Numbered from the stretch's first letter, positions 7,773-16,006 are shown. The stretch is DNA of 64,000 nt from Longispora sp047121295 (GCF_047121295.1 NZ_CP139447.1:310001-374000); one strand, 5' to 3'. Numbers and translations: made by a program. Notes: a model not told the origin generated them from the letters alone.

Positions 7773-7860
7773 TGGCGGAGGATACGAGATTCGAACTCGT
7801 GAGGGCTTTCACCCAACACGCTTTCCAAGCGTGCGCCCTAGGCCACTAGGCGAATCCTCC
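7773..7860 (-). tRNA. tRNA-Ser(GGA)
   Basis: On the minus strand, a complete class II tRNA: acceptor GGAGGAT/ATCCTCC, anticodon stem CACGC/GCGTG with loop TTGGAAA (anticodon GGA), a long variable arm, T-loop GTTCGAAT, discriminator G and encoded CCA (7773-7775). It reads UCC and UCU. Confidence 0.96.
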
Positions 7861-7926
7861 GTGGGAGAGGCTACAGGATGCCCCCCGGCCCGCGCATTCC
7901 GGTACCACCCCGGTATGGTTGTCGAA

Positions 7927-8011
7927 GCTCCTCGTGCGGCGTGTATCTCGTGAACCTCCCCAGGGCCGGAAGGCAGCAAGGATAAGCGGGCTCTGACGGG
8001 TGCACGGGGGG
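7927..8011 (+). ncRNA. ffs: Signal recognition particle RNA, small bacterial type
   Basis: The conserved domain IV core is plain: CCAGGGCCGGAAGGCAGCAA with the GGAA tetraloop and the asymmetric internal loop that binds Ffh. The ends pair (GCTCCTCGTGC with GCACGGGGGGC), giving an RNA of about 85 bases. A TATGGT box at 7914-7919 is correctly placed for a start near 7927. The exact ends are estimated from the pairing. It acts with Ffh to target nascent membrane proteins. Confidence 0.9.
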
Positions 8012-8088
8012 CCCTTAATCTTTCCGGGCCCGAGCGGGCCCCGAGCCCGGAGCCCGGGCCGCAGCCCCGGGGCCCGGCCGCGAGCCGC

Positions 8089-8580
8089 TCACGGCACCAG
8101 CCGCAGCCACTCCTCGTGGATCCCGTCGAACGGCGCCTGCCGCTCACGCACGGCCCGCAGCAGCCAGTCCGCCGAGTCCTGCGCCGATTTGACCACCTCG
8201 GGCGGGTAGTCGTACTTCGCCTGGTGCTCGATGAACTCGTCCTCGTCGAGCAGGTTGACCGTGCCGTCCCGCCACCGGGTGACGTCGAGATCCAGGTCGA
8301 CCATGGTCACCTCCTCGGGGGTGATGACCGGCACGGTGGTGATGTCGCAGTACAGCTCGGTGCGGGTGGGCTGGGCGTTGAAGCAGACCGTCCACCACGC
8401 GTCCCGGGGGAATAGCATGACAAATTTATACGAAAGCGTCTTCGGAGTCGTGTCCCGCAGGAGGGTCGCGCCGGCGGGGACCCCCAGCCACGTCCCGTGC
8501 TGGTCCGCACCCAGATACGTCGCCGGGTGGTTCCAGTGCAGACTGCCGTCGAATTTCGTGTACCGAACGAAAGTCTCCAT
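8089..8580 (-). CDS. DUF402 domain protein
   Basis: A 163-residue DUF402 protein, a small beta-barrel family that includes nucleoside di/triphosphate phosphatases and the C-terminal domain of some RNases. Visible landmarks are LHWNHPATYLGADQHGTWLG, a central WWTVCFNAQPTRTELYCDI, and acidic residues in MVDLDLDVTRW followed by DEDEFIEHQ. ATG 8580 is preceded six bases upstream by TAGTGT (8587-8592), suggesting a leaderless message of its own. It lies 60 bases downstream of the sigma-factor gene. The substrate is not known. Confidence 0.85.
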   Translation of the reverse strand: METFVRYTKFDGSLHWNHPATYLGADQHGTWLGVPAGATLLRDTTPKTLSYKFVMLFPRDAWWTVCFNAQPTRTELYCDITTVPVITPEEVTMVDLDLDVTRWRDGTVNLLDEDEFIEHQAKYDYPPEVVKSAQDSADWLLRAVRERQAPFDGIHEEWLRLVP

Positions 8581-8640
8581 CTGTAGACACTAACCGGAGA
8601 CGGGCCCGCGATCGTCACCTCCCGTTCACCGGTACCAAGA

Positions 8641-9528
8641 TCAGAAGTGCATCGCGCGCTCCCGGTCCACCTCGGGGACATGCCGTAGCTTCTCGGGATT
8701 GAGCTGGTCGTACATCGCCGTGATCCGCCCGTCGGCGATCGCGAACGACATCACCACCGGGTTCTCCCCGTCGTGGGCGAGCACGCCGAGGTCCCCGTTG
8801 ACGTGGACCAGCTCCGCGTACCCGCCGAGTTTGTGGCCGCGGCGGGCGAGCCCGAGCATGAACCGGGCCACCCGCAGCGCGCCCGGGATCGGGGTCGACG
8901 CCGCCGGCGCGAGGCCGTTGCTGTCGCCGGTGACGACCACGTCGGGCGCGAGGACGGCGAGCAGGCCCTCCAGGTCGCCCTGCTGGACGGCCGCGAAGAA
9001 GGCGCCGAGGACCCGCTCCTGCTCGGCGCGGTCGGCGGTGTGCCGGGACCGGCCCTCGGCGACGGCCTTGCGGGCCCGGGAGGCGTGTTGGCGGGCGGCG
9101 GACACCGTCACCCCGAGTGTCGAGGCCAGGGTTTCGAACGGTACGCCGAACACGTCGTGCAGCACGAACGCCGCGCGCTGCTCGGGGCCGAGGGTCTCCA
9201 GCACGACGAGCAACGCCATGCTGATGTCCTCGCCGAGGGTGACGCTGTCGGCCGGGTCCGGCTCGTCCGAGGGCCGGGTGACGATCGGCTCGGGCAGCCA
9301 CTGGCCGATGTAGGCCTCGCGGCGGACCCGCGCCGAGCGCAGGACGTCGAGGCAGATGCGTCCGGTCACCGTGGTCAGCCAGGCGCGCAGGTCCTCGATC
9401 GTCGCCGGGTCGGTGCCGGCGTAGCGCAGCCAGGCCTCCTGGACGGCGTCCTCCGCGTTGGCCCGGGTGCCGAGCAGCCGGTAGGCCACTCCGAACAGGT
9501 GGGATCGGTGCTCCTCGAAAACGTCCAC
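8641..9528 (-). CDS. sigJ: ECF41-type RNA polymerase sigma factor (SigJ-like)
   Basis: A 295-residue extracytoplasmic-function sigma factor. Region 2 is at about residues 3-70 (FEEHRSHLFGVAYRLLGTRA, EDAVQEAWLR), region 4 at 110-165 (GPEQRAAFVLHDVFGVPFET), and a SnoaL-like domain at 175-295. The linker IGQWLPEPIV and the C-terminal NPEKLRH are hallmarks of the ECF41/SigJ group, in which the SnoaL-like domain tunes activity in place of an anti-sigma factor. Start GTG 9528 is six bases after TACGGT (9535-9540). The oxidoreductase or decarboxylase genes that often accompany ECF41 are absent; the neighbours are DUF402 and the divergent PPK2. Confidence 0.9.
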   Translation of the reverse strand: MDVFEEHRSHLFGVAYRLLGTRANAEDAVQEAWLRYAGTDPATIEDLRAWLTTVTGRICLDVLRSARVRREAYIGQWLPEPIVTRPSDEPDPADSVTLGEDISMALLVVLETLGPEQRAAFVLHDVFGVPFETLASTLGVTVSAARQHASRARKAVAEGRSRHTADRAEQERVLGAFFAAVQQGDLEGLLAVLAPDVVVTGDSNGLAPAASTPIPGALRVARFMLGLARRGHKLGGYAELVHVNGDLGVLAHDGENPVVMSFAIADGRITAMYDQLNPEKLRHVPEVDRERAMHF

Positions 9529-9559
9529 GCGACCACCGTAACGGGGGCAGGATTGCAGG

Positions 9560-10405
9560 ATGTTGACCAGTGACCTGCTCAGGGCCGGGCCGGGCGTCCG
9601 GCTCGCCGACATCGACCCGCGCGGGACGCCGGGGGTGTCGTCGAGAAAGGACCCGAAACAGTGGTCCCGGGTCGAGGTCTCGCTGATCGGGGCGGAGCTC
9701 GCCAGCCACCAGGAGATGCTGTACGCGGACGCGAAGTCCGGCACCGATCCCCGCCGGGTGCTGCTGGTCCTCCAGGCCATGGACTGCGGCGGCAAGGACG
9801 GCACGGTGAAGAACGTGGTGGGCCAGTTCGACCCGCTGGGGCTGCGGATCGTCAGCTTCGGCGCGCCGACGAAGGAGGAGCTGGCGCACCCGTTCCTCTG
9901 GCGGATCAAGAACGCGCTGCCGCCGGCCGGGTACGTCGGCGTGTTCAACCGCTCGCACTACGAGGACGTGCTGATCGTCCGGGTGCACGACCTGGTGCCG
10001 CGCCGGGTGTGGGCGAGGAGGTACGACACGATCAACAAGTTCGAGGCCGAGCTGGTGGCCGGCGGGTGCACCCTGGTCAAGGTGATGCTGCACATCTCCA
10101 AGGAGGAGCAGCGCAAGCGGCTGGCGGAGCGGCTGACGGATCCGACGAAGTACTGGAAGTACAACCCGGGGGACATCGACGAGCGGGCCTACTGGGACGA
10201 CTACCAGGAGGCCTACCAGGCGGTGCTGGACCGGTGCTCCACGGAGGCCGCCCCGTGGCACGTGGTGCCGGCCGACCGGAAGTGGTACCGCAACTACGCG
10301 GTGGCCACGTTGCTCAGAGAGGCGTTCGAGGGGCTGAACCTGAAGTACCCTAAACCAGATTTTGATCTGAAAAATGAGGTCAAACGCCTGGAGGCCAGCA
10401 CATGA
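9560..10405 (+). CDS. ppk2: Polyphosphate kinase 2
   Basis: A 281-residue PPK2 that uses polyphosphate to phosphorylate nucleotides. Walker A is MDCGGKDGT (residues 74-82), the Walker B-like segment GVFNRSHYEDVL (127-138) follows, and the lid region is KRLAERLTDPTKYWKYNPGD. One-domain length and the FLWR.KNALP element resemble class III enzymes, which phosphorylate both NMPs and NDPs; the class is inferred. ATG 9560 is preceded by CAGGAT (9548-9553). It is divergent from the sigJ-like gene. Its place beside Pit and pst genes fits a phosphate-economy cluster. Confidence 0.9.
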   Translation: MLTSDLLRAGPGVRLADIDPRGTPGVSSRKDPKQWSRVEVSLIGAELASHQEMLYADAKSGTDPRRVLLVLQAMDCGGKDGTVKNVVGQFDPLGLRIVSFGAPTKEELAHPFLWRIKNALPPAGYVGVFNRSHYEDVLIVRVHDLVPRRVWARRYDTINKFEAELVAGGCTLVKVMLHISKEEQRKRLAERLTDPTKYWKYNPGDIDERAYWDDYQEAYQAVLDRCSTEAAPWHVVPADRKWYRNYAVATLLREAFEGLNLKYPKPDFDLKNEVKRLEAST

Positions 10406-10520
10406 ACGGCAGGTTAACCAGGGTTGAATCATTGACAAAGTAGGGTACGCGCCTGTAACCGCCGCCGAGGCAGTGCCTAGCATTCGCCTGGACCTGTCCA
10501 TACACGCTCATGAGGTTGCC

Positions 10521-11147
10521 GTGCGATTCAAGCTTCGTCCCAGCGAGGACGCGTTCTACGAGTTCTTCAGTCGGGCCGCGCAGAACCTGGTCAAGGGCGC
10601 CGAGATCCTGAGCGAGCTGGGGCTGGCCGAGGTCGACATCCCGTCGGTCGCCGAGCGCCTGGTCGACGTCGAGCACGACAGCGACCAGATCACGCACGAG
10701 CTGTACAACAAGATCAACTCGACGTTCATCACGCCGTTCGACCGGGAGGACATCTACCGGCTCGGCTCGCTGCTGGACGACTGCATGGACCACATCGAGG
10801 CCGTCGGCAGCCTGGTGTACCTCTACGGTCTGACCAGCCTGCCCACGCTGCCCCGCGAGATGCACGACCTCGTCGAGGTGATCAACGAGCAGGCCAGGGT
10901 CACCGCTGCCGCCATGCCGGGCCTGAAGGGCATGCGGGGCCTCAAGGACTACTGGGTCGAGATCAACCGGCTGGAGAACGCGGGCGACCGGGCGTACCGG
11001 ATGCTGCTCGTCCGGCTGTTCTCCGGCGAGTACGACGCCCTCACCGTGCTGAAGATGAAGGAGGTCGCCGACGAGCTGGAGGCCGCCTGTGACGCCTTCG
11101 AGCACGTCGCGAACACCATCGAGACCATCTCGGTCAAGGAGTCATGA
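10521..11147 (+). CDS. DUF47/PhoU-like accessory protein of Pit
   Basis: A 208-residue, all-helical protein of the DUF47 family, related to PhoU and usually encoded with low-affinity phosphate transporters. Key segments are FYEFFSRAAQNLVKGAEIL, the metal-binding-type EHDSDQITHELY, and FITPFDREDIYRLGSLLDDCMDHIEA. The start is GTG 10521 with GAGG five bases before it. The stop overlaps the pit start (ATGA). The 115-base upstream region holds GTTAACC and TTGAATC elements that loosely resemble a PHO box, too weak to list as a site. It probably gates Pit. Confidence 0.9.
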   Translation: MRFKLRPSEDAFYEFFSRAAQNLVKGAEILSELGLAEVDIPSVAERLVDVEHDSDQITHELYNKINSTFITPFDREDIYRLGSLLDDCMDHIEAVGSLVYLYGLTSLPTLPREMHDLVEVINEQARVTAAAMPGLKGMRGLKDYWVEINRLENAGDRAYRMLLVRLFSGEYDALTVLKMKEVADELEAACDAFEHVANTIETISVKES

Positions 11148-12133
11148 GCGCCGCGCTCGTCGGCACGATCGCGGTCATCGTGCTGGCCATGGGGTTCAAC
11201 TACACCAACGGCTTCCACGACGCCGCGAACGCCATCGCCACCTCGGTCTCCACCCGCGCGTTGACGCCGAGGATCGCGCTCGCCGTGGCCGCCGTGGGCA
11301 ACCTGTTCGGATCCTTCCTCGGCGTCAAGGTCGCCGCGACGGTGGGCAAGGGCGTCATCGCGCACGCGACGCTGCCCGTCGTGGGTGCCGGCCTGGTCGG
11401 CGCGATCACCTGGAACCTGATCACCTGGTACTTCGGCATCCCGTCCTCCTCCTCGCAGGCCCTGATCGGCGGCCTGGTCGGGGCCGCGCTCGCCGGCGGC
11501 GTGACCGTCCTGTGGTCCGGCATCTGGGAGAAGATCATCAAGCCGATGCTCGTCTCCCCGCTGGTCGGCTTCGCGCTCGGCTTCCTCGTGATGCTCGCCG
11601 TGTACTGGATCTTCCGGCGCGGCCACCCGGGCAAGCTCAACCGCGGCTTCCGGATCGCGCAGACCCTGTCCGCGGCCGGGATGTCGATCGGGCACGGCAT
11701 GCAGGACGCCGCCAAGACCATGGGCATCGTGGTGCTGGCGCTGGTCGCCGGTGGGTACCACGGCGAGCACGACAAGAGCATTCCGCTGTGGGTGTTCTTC
11801 CTGACCGCCGCGGTGCTGGCCGCCGGCACGTACTCGGGTGGCTGGCGGATCATCAAGACCCTCGGCCGCAAGGTCATCGACCTGGGCCCCGCGCAGGGCT
11901 TCGCGGCGGAGACGGCGGCCACGACGGTGCTGTTCGTCTCGGCGCAGTACGGGCTGCCGATCTCGACCACGCACACGATCACCTCGGCGATCATGGGCGT
12001 GGGGGCCACCAAGCGGCTGTCGGCCGTGCGGTGGGGCGTGGCCGGCAACATCATCGTCGCGTGGGTGCTGACGTTCCCGGCGGCCGCGGCCGTGGCGGCG
12101 CTGTCCTACTTCGTGTACTCGCGGTTCGCTTAG
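11144..12133 (+). CDS. pit: Low-affinity inorganic phosphate transporter
   Basis: A 329-residue PiT-family transporter (PF01384) importing metal-phosphate with protons. It has the two inverted PiT repeats: GFNYTNGFHDAANAIATSVSTRAL near the N-terminus and ISTTHTITSAIMGVG near the C-terminus. SSSSQALIGGLVGAALAG is the matching half of the first repeat. About ten transmembrane segments are visible. It overlaps the DUF47 gene by four bases, so the two form one operon. A strong terminator lies about 100 bases downstream. Confidence 0.94.
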   Translation: MSAALVGTIAVIVLAMGFNYTNGFHDAANAIATSVSTRALTPRIALAVAAVGNLFGSFLGVKVAATVGKGVIAHATLPVVGAGLVGAITWNLITWYFGIPSSSSQALIGGLVGAALAGGVTVLWSGIWEKIIKPMLVSPLVGFALGFLVMLAVYWIFRRGHPGKLNRGFRIAQTLSAAGMSIGHGMQDAAKTMGIVVLALVAGGYHGEHDKSIPLWVFFLTAAVLAAGTYSGGWRIIKTLGRKVIDLGPAQGFAAETAATTVLFVSAQYGLPISTTHTITSAIMGVGATKRLSAVRWGVAGNIIVAWVLTFPAAAAVAALSYFVYSRFA

Positions 12134-12154
12134 GCCGCCCGGCGGCGCGGCCTC

Positions 12155-12198
12155 CCGGCTCTGGGTGGTGCGGCCTTCCGGCTCTGGGTGGTGCGGCC
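12155..12198. repeat. Tandem 21-bp direct repeat
   Basis: CCGGCTCTGGGTGGTGCGGCC occurs twice, at 12155-12175 and 12178-12198, two bases apart, in the pit 3' region. Recent slippage duplication is the simplest explanation. Confidence 0.8.
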
Positions 12199-12232
12199 GA
12201 AGGCGGGATCCCGCCGGTCGGTGGAACATGGC

Positions 12233-12269
12233 GAAGGCGCGGCATCCCGGACCGGGGTGCCGCGCCTTC
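12233..12269. terminator. Strong bidirectional terminator hairpin
   Basis: An 18-bp stem beginning GAAGGCGCGGCATCCCGG with one G/T pair and a tiny loop. It sits between pit and the convergent small membrane gene. Confidence 0.8.
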
Positions 12270-12277
12270 CGCGTGCC

Positions 12278-12439
12278 TCACGCCTTGTTGGCCCTGCGGC
12301 TCTTCGTCAGCGCCAACCCGGCGCCCACGAGGGCCAGCGCGCCGACCACGAGCGCGATCTTCTTCCGCCGCCCGCCGCCGACCGCCCCGTCGGTGACCGT
12401 CGGATCCGTCGTCGACTCCCATGCGTCCTGCTTGGCCAT
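12278..12439 (-). CDS. Small membrane protein, hypothetical
   Basis: A 53-residue protein with a soluble, Thr-rich N-terminus (MAKQDAWESTTDPTVTDGAV), a basic stretch (RRKK), one transmembrane helix (IALVVGALALVGAGLAL) and a basic tail (TKSRRANKA). ATG 12439 has AAGGGGG seven bases upstream, which decides the start. It lies downstream of the Nudix gene on the same strand, but its own ribosome-binding site is separate. No family is recognised. Confidence 0.7.
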   Translation of the reverse strand: MAKQDAWESTTDPTVTDGAVGGGRRKKIALVVGALALVGAGLALTKSRRANKA

Positions 12440-12505
12440 CTCTGCCCCCTTCGGCACCCCGCGACTGTTCGCCCGTAGCCTAAGCGACAAAAGGGGTATT
12501 GCGGG

Positions 12506-13252
12506 TCAGTATCCCGCCTCGCCCGGCAGGACCATCCGCGCGCCGTCCGGGGTGAGCACCGCGCGCGGCACGATCGGGGTGGTGGCGTCCCGGCCGACGG
12601 CGGCCGCGACGACCGCCGCCACGTCGGGCAGCCCCGCCATTTCCCGCAGCGTCTCCACGGTGGGCGGGAGCATGGCCAGCTCCCCGGCCGCGTGCAGCCG
12701 GACGGCCTCGGCCGGGCGCAGCCAGACGACGTGGTCGGCCTCCCCGCCCTCGAAGTACTCCGGCGCCTGGCCGGCGGGCAGGCCCGCGACGAAGAACCAG
12801 GTGTCGTACCGGCGCGGCTCGAACTCCGGGGTGATCCACCGAGCCCAGGGCGTCAGGTCGGTCAGCCGGAGCCCGGTCTCCTCGAACACCTCGCGCACCG
12901 CCGTCGCCGCGATGTCGGCGTCCTCCGGCTCGGCACCCCCACCGGGGAACGCGTGCATCTGGGCGGCGAACTTCATCGTGGTGGCCCGGCGGAACAGGTA
13001 CACCTCGGGGCCGGCGGGCGTGTCCCGCAGGATCACGACGGTGGCCGCCCGGCGGGGTTCGACCGGGGTACCGGGCTCGGCGGCCCAGGCGCGGGCGCGC
13101 TCGACCAGCCAGTCGGGGAGGACCCGGGCGGGCTCGGCCGCATCGCGCGCGACGGGATGGGGCAGCACGGGCTCGGCCGAGGTCGAGGTCCGGGCCGGGT
13201 GCGGGCCGGCGGGGTCGGTCGGGGTGGGGCGCGGGCCTGTGCGGTCGGTCAT
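12506..13252 (-). CDS. Nudix hydrolase
   Basis: A 248-residue Nudix-fold hydrolase. The Nudix box is at about residues 101-125 (AFPGGGAEPEDADIAATAVR, then EVFEETGL). It departs from the strict consensus by two extra residues between the first Gly cluster and REVFEE, as in the NUDT19/CoA-type subgroup. The catalytic REVFEE glutamates are intact. The substrate is probably a nucleoside-diphosphate derivative or CoA ester (inference). ATG 13252 overlaps the stop of the upstream GNAT gene (ATGA), so the two are cotranslated. The N-terminal 60 residues are Pro-rich. Confidence 0.88.
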   Translation of the reverse strand: MTDRTGPRPTPTDPAGPHPARTSTSAEPVLPHPVARDAAEPARVLPDWLVERARAWAAEPGTPVEPRRAATVVILRDTPAGPEVYLFRRATTMKFAAQMHAFPGGGAEPEDADIAATAVREVFEETGLRLTDLTPWARWITPEFEPRRYDTWFFVAGLPAGQAPEYFEGGEADHVVWLRPAEAVRLHAAGELAMLPPTVETLREMAGLPDVAAVVAAAVGRDATTPIVPRAVLTPDGARMVLPGEAGY

Positions 13253-14034
13253 GCCGGTTCTCCCGCCATCGCGGTGCCGACGTGCCGGAAGCCCACGTGC
13301 TCGTACATCCGGGCCACGTCCGGGTCGCCGGCGGACAGGAACACCGTCCGCACGCCCGAGGCCAGCGCGTCGGCCGCCAGCGCCCGGGTCACGGCCGCGC
13401 CGAGGCCCCGGCGCCGGGCCGAGGGCAGGGTGGCCACCCCGACGATCTCGGTCACCTCGCCGACGGGCTGGTGCATGCCGGCGGCCACCGGGCCCCCGGG
13501 GTCGAACGCCGCGTACACGATGGTGGTCCCGGCACTGATCCTCGCCCGCAGCGGCGCCAGGGTCGCCTCGTCGTCGGCGGCCTCGTCCCGCTGTGCGGTG
13601 CCCGCGACGCCGACGGCGGTGCCGGGTGCGCCGAAGCCCACGTGCTGCACGCCCCGGATCAGGGCCAGGCCCGGGTCGTCGGCCGCGACCCGGCGGACCC
13701 GGTCGTCCACCGGCCGGACGGAGAGCTGGTCGAGGACCATCAGCGGGTGGGCGGACACCCGCAGGCCGGCCTCCTCGGCGGCGGCGCGCATGCTCGGGCT
13801 GAGCTCGTCGACCCACTCGAACGACTCGGGCAGGCCCAGTTCGCGCTGCCGGTCGCGGACCTTGGTGACGTCGGCGGCCGTGATCTCCGCGTCGAGGCCC
13901 AGGGCGGGCCGGGCGTAGTAGGGCCAACCACCGTCAACCGTGATGAAAAGGGTGAGGGGGCCATAAGTCTCGGTCCGGGCGGCCGTGCGGGGGACGGCGT
14001 CGAAGTACGCCTCGAGCTGGAGTAGATCGGTCAC
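13249..14034 (-). CDS. GNAT-family N-acetyltransferase
   Basis: A 261-residue acetyltransferase-like protein. The C-terminal half carries the GNAT core: VTEIVGVATLPSARRRGLG is the strand-4/acetyl-CoA pyrophosphate loop (R-R-x-G-L-G), followed by TVFLSAGDPDVARMYEHVGF. The N-terminal half (residues 1-130) is less conserved and may be a degenerate second GNAT-like domain. GTG 14034 lies six bases after TAGTCT (14041-14046), implying a leaderless transcript. It heads a two-gene operon with the Nudix hydrolase and is divergent from thiolase. The acceptor substrate is unknown. Confidence 0.85.
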   Translation of the reverse strand: MTDLLQLEAYFDAVPRTAARTETYGPLTLFITVDGGWPYYARPALGLDAEITAADVTKVRDRQRELGLPESFEWVDELSPSMRAAAEEAGLRVSAHPLMVLDQLSVRPVDDRVRRVAADDPGLALIRGVQHVGFGAPGTAVGVAGTAQRDEAADDEATLAPLRARISAGTTIVYAAFDPGGPVAAGMHQPVGEVTEIVGVATLPSARRRGLGAAVTRALAADALASGVRTVFLSAGDPDVARMYEHVGFRHVGTAMAGEPA

Positions 14035-14040
14035 GCCCCC

Positions 14041-14050
14041 AGACTAGGCT
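14041..14050. promoter_or_regulatory. Overlapping divergent -10 boxes (AGACTAGGCT)
   Basis: AGACTAGGCT contains TAGTCT on the minus strand (14046-14041) and TAGGCT on the plus strand (14045-14050), sharing the TA pair at 14045-14046. Six bases separate the first from GTG 14034 and seven separate the second from GTG 14058. One symmetric element thus appears to fire both the GNAT-Nudix operon and thiolase as leaderless mRNAs. Confidence 0.75.
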
Positions 14051-14057
14051 CTGCCTC

Positions 14058-15215
14058 GTGGACGCCTACCTGATTAACGCCGTGCGTACCCCCTTCGGCA
14101 AACACCGTGGCGGGCTCTCGCACATCCGTACCGACGACCTGGCCGCGCTGCCCCTCGTCGAGCTGCTGCGCCGGGTGCCCGGCCTGGACCCGGCGAGGAT
14201 CGACGACGTCATCCTCGGCGACACCAACGGGGCCGGCGAGGACAACCGCAACGTCGCCCGGATGGCCGCCCTGCTCGCCGGCCTGCCCGTGACCGTCCCC
14301 GGCGTGACCGTCAACCGGCTGTGCGCCTCCGGCGGCGAGGCCATCACCCAGGCCGCCCGGGCCATCGGCTCCGGCGACGCCTCCGTGATGGTGGCCGGCG
14401 GGGTGGAGAGCATGAGCCGGGCACCGTTCGTGCTGGCCAAGCCGGACAAGCACCTGCCGCCCTCGATGGAGCTGGTCCAGACCCAGGTCGGCTGGCGGAT
14501 GGTCAACCCGGCCTTCCCTGCGAGCTGGACCCGGTCGCTCGGGGCCTGCGCCGAGTCCGTGGCCGCCGAGCTGGGCGTCAGCCGCGCCGAGCAGGACGAG
14601 TGGGCGGTGCGCTCGCACACCCTCGCCGCCGCCGCGTGGGACCGGGGCCTGCACGACTACGTGCTCCCGGTCGGCGACGTGACCCGCGACGAGTCGATCC
14701 GCGCCTCGACCCTGGAGCAGCTGGCCGCCCTGAAGCCGGCCTTCACCCGGGACGGCACGGTCACCGCCGGCAACTCGTCCCCGATCAACGACGGAGCCAT
14801 CGCGGTGCTGATGGGCAACCGCGCCGTCGCCGACGAGCTGGGCGGCCCGATCGGCCAGGTGGTCTCGTCGGCGACCGTGGGCGTGGAGCCCGACCGGTTC
14901 TCCGTCGCGCCGGTGCCCGCGATCGAGAAGGCGCTGGCCAAGGCCGGGCTGTCGGCTGGCGACATCGACGTCTGGGAGATCAACGAGGCGTTCTCCGCGA
15001 TGGTGCTGTCCTGCCTGACCCTGCTGAAGATCGACCGCGAGAAGGTGAACCCGAACGGCGGGGCGCTCGCGATCGGGCACCCGCTGGGGGCGTCGGCGCC
15101 TCGGGTGATCGTGGACCTGTGCCGGGAGCTGAAGCGCCGGGGCGGCGGGTACGGGGTCGCGGCGGCGTGCATCGGGGTCGGCCAGGGCACCGCGATGGTG
15201 GTCAAGGTCGACTAG
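14058..15215 (+). CDS. Acetyl-CoA acyltransferase (thiolase)
   Basis: A 385-residue thiolase of the degradative/acetyl-CoA acetyltransferase superfamily. The acyl-accepting Cys89 is in VNRLCASGGEA; other motifs are VAGGVESMSRAPFVL, EINEAFSAM, the catalytic His in NGGALAIGHPLGASA, and the second Cys in AACIGVGQG. Length is normal. GTG 14058 follows TAGGCT by seven bases (leaderless). No beta-oxidation partner is adjacent, so its pathway is open; it resembles PcaF/FadA-type enzymes. Confidence 0.92.
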   Translation: MDAYLINAVRTPFGKHRGGLSHIRTDDLAALPLVELLRRVPGLDPARIDDVILGDTNGAGEDNRNVARMAALLAGLPVTVPGVTVNRLCASGGEAITQAARAIGSGDASVMVAGGVESMSRAPFVLAKPDKHLPPSMELVQTQVGWRMVNPAFPASWTRSLGACAESVAAELGVSRAEQDEWAVRSHTLAAAAWDRGLHDYVLPVGDVTRDESIRASTLEQLAALKPAFTRDGTVTAGNSSPINDGAIAVLMGNRAVADELGGPIGQVVSSATVGVEPDRFSVAPVPAIEKALAKAGLSAGDIDVWEINEAFSAMVLSCLTLLKIDREKVNPNGGALAIGHPLGASAPRVIVDLCRELKRRGGGYGVAAACIGVGQGTAMVVKVD

Positions 15216-15391
15216 GTCGTGTCTCGCGCCGGGCTGCGCGCGGCTGCGGGGGACCGTGGCCGCGCGGGCCGGGCGATGGCTGGCCCGCTATGCCGGGGCG
15301 GGAGGTGCCGGGTCGCGGCGGGCGACTGTCGGGCCCCGGGCGGGGCCGTGCCCTGCCGGGCGGCGGCGGACCGCCGCTGGAACCCGGGTCG

Positions 15392-15428
15392 GGTGTCGCC
15401 GTAACCGGCTGATCCTGATTTTGATCTT
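15392..15428 (-). repeat. Dispersed repeat A, copy 1
   Basis: On the minus strand it begins AAGATCAAAATCAGG and ends GGTTACGGCGACACC. It lies in the 239-base gap between thiolase and kptA, where nothing else is visible apart from GC-rich sequence. The plus-strand copy at 62160-62193 shares both ends. Confidence 0.65.
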
Positions 15429-15454
15429 AAAAGCCCGGGCCCGGTCGGGTACGC

Positions 15455-15976
15455 CTAGCGCGTCGGGGCCGTCACGTAGGCCGCCGGGACGTGCTCCGTC
15501 AGCCACACCCCATTCGTGGACCGGAAGAACACGTGGCCGTCCGCCGCCATCCGGCCGGCGTGCACCGTGAGCACCACGGGCCGGCCGCGCCGGGCGCCCA
15601 CCTGCTCGGCCGTCGCGGTGTCCTGCGAGAGGTGCACGTGGTGCCGGTTGCCCTTGAGCAGACCCTGCGCCAGGATCGCGGCCACGTTGCCGGTCGGCGT
15701 GCCGTGGTAGAGCACCACGGGCGGCTCGGCGGGCTCGTAGCCCAGGTCGACCTCGACGGAGTGGCCCTGGCTGGCCCGGATCCGGCCGCCGACCACCTCG
15801 AAGCGCTTCTTGTTGTTCTCCGCGACGACCCGGTCGAGTTCGTCGCGGGTCAGGTGCAGGGCGGCGAGCAGGTCCTCGACGGGGACCCAACCGGCCTGGT
15901 CCAGAGTGAGACCGAGGCGCTCCGGCTGGTGCCGGAGCGCCTTCGACATGCGTTTGCTGATCCGTACTACGTCCAT
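15455..15976 (-). CDS. kptA: RNA 2'-phosphotransferase, Tpt1/KptA family
   Basis: A 173-residue KptA, which moves an internal RNA 2'-phosphate to NAD+, giving ADP-ribose 1''-2'' cyclic phosphate. The catalytic set is present: the SKALRHQPE arginine-histidine motif near the N-terminus, RASQGHSVEVD, LYHGTPTGN, HHVHLSQD and the C-terminal FFRSTNGVWLTEHVPAAYV. Length is typical. ATG 15976 has GGAGG and, six bases away, TACAGT (15983-15988). Most bacteria lack the tRNA-splicing pathway that yields its substrate in yeast, so its bacterial role is unsettled. Confidence 0.93.
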   Translation of the reverse strand: MDVVRISKRMSKALRHQPERLGLTLDQAGWVPVEDLLAALHLTRDELDRVVAENNKKRFEVVGGRIRASQGHSVEVDLGYEPAEPPVVLYHGTPTGNVAAILAQGLLKGNRHHVHLSQDTATAEQVGARRGRPVVLTVHAGRMAADGHVFFRSTNGVWLTEHVPAAYVTAPTR

Positions 15977-16006
15977 GCCTCCACTGTAGGAAGCCCCGCC
16001 AGCGGG

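Noticed and set aside
10411..10437. PHO box upstream of the DUF47-Pit operon
   Set aside because: GTTAACC and TTGAATC match the consensus poorly and the spacing is not 11 bases, so it is not listed as a site.
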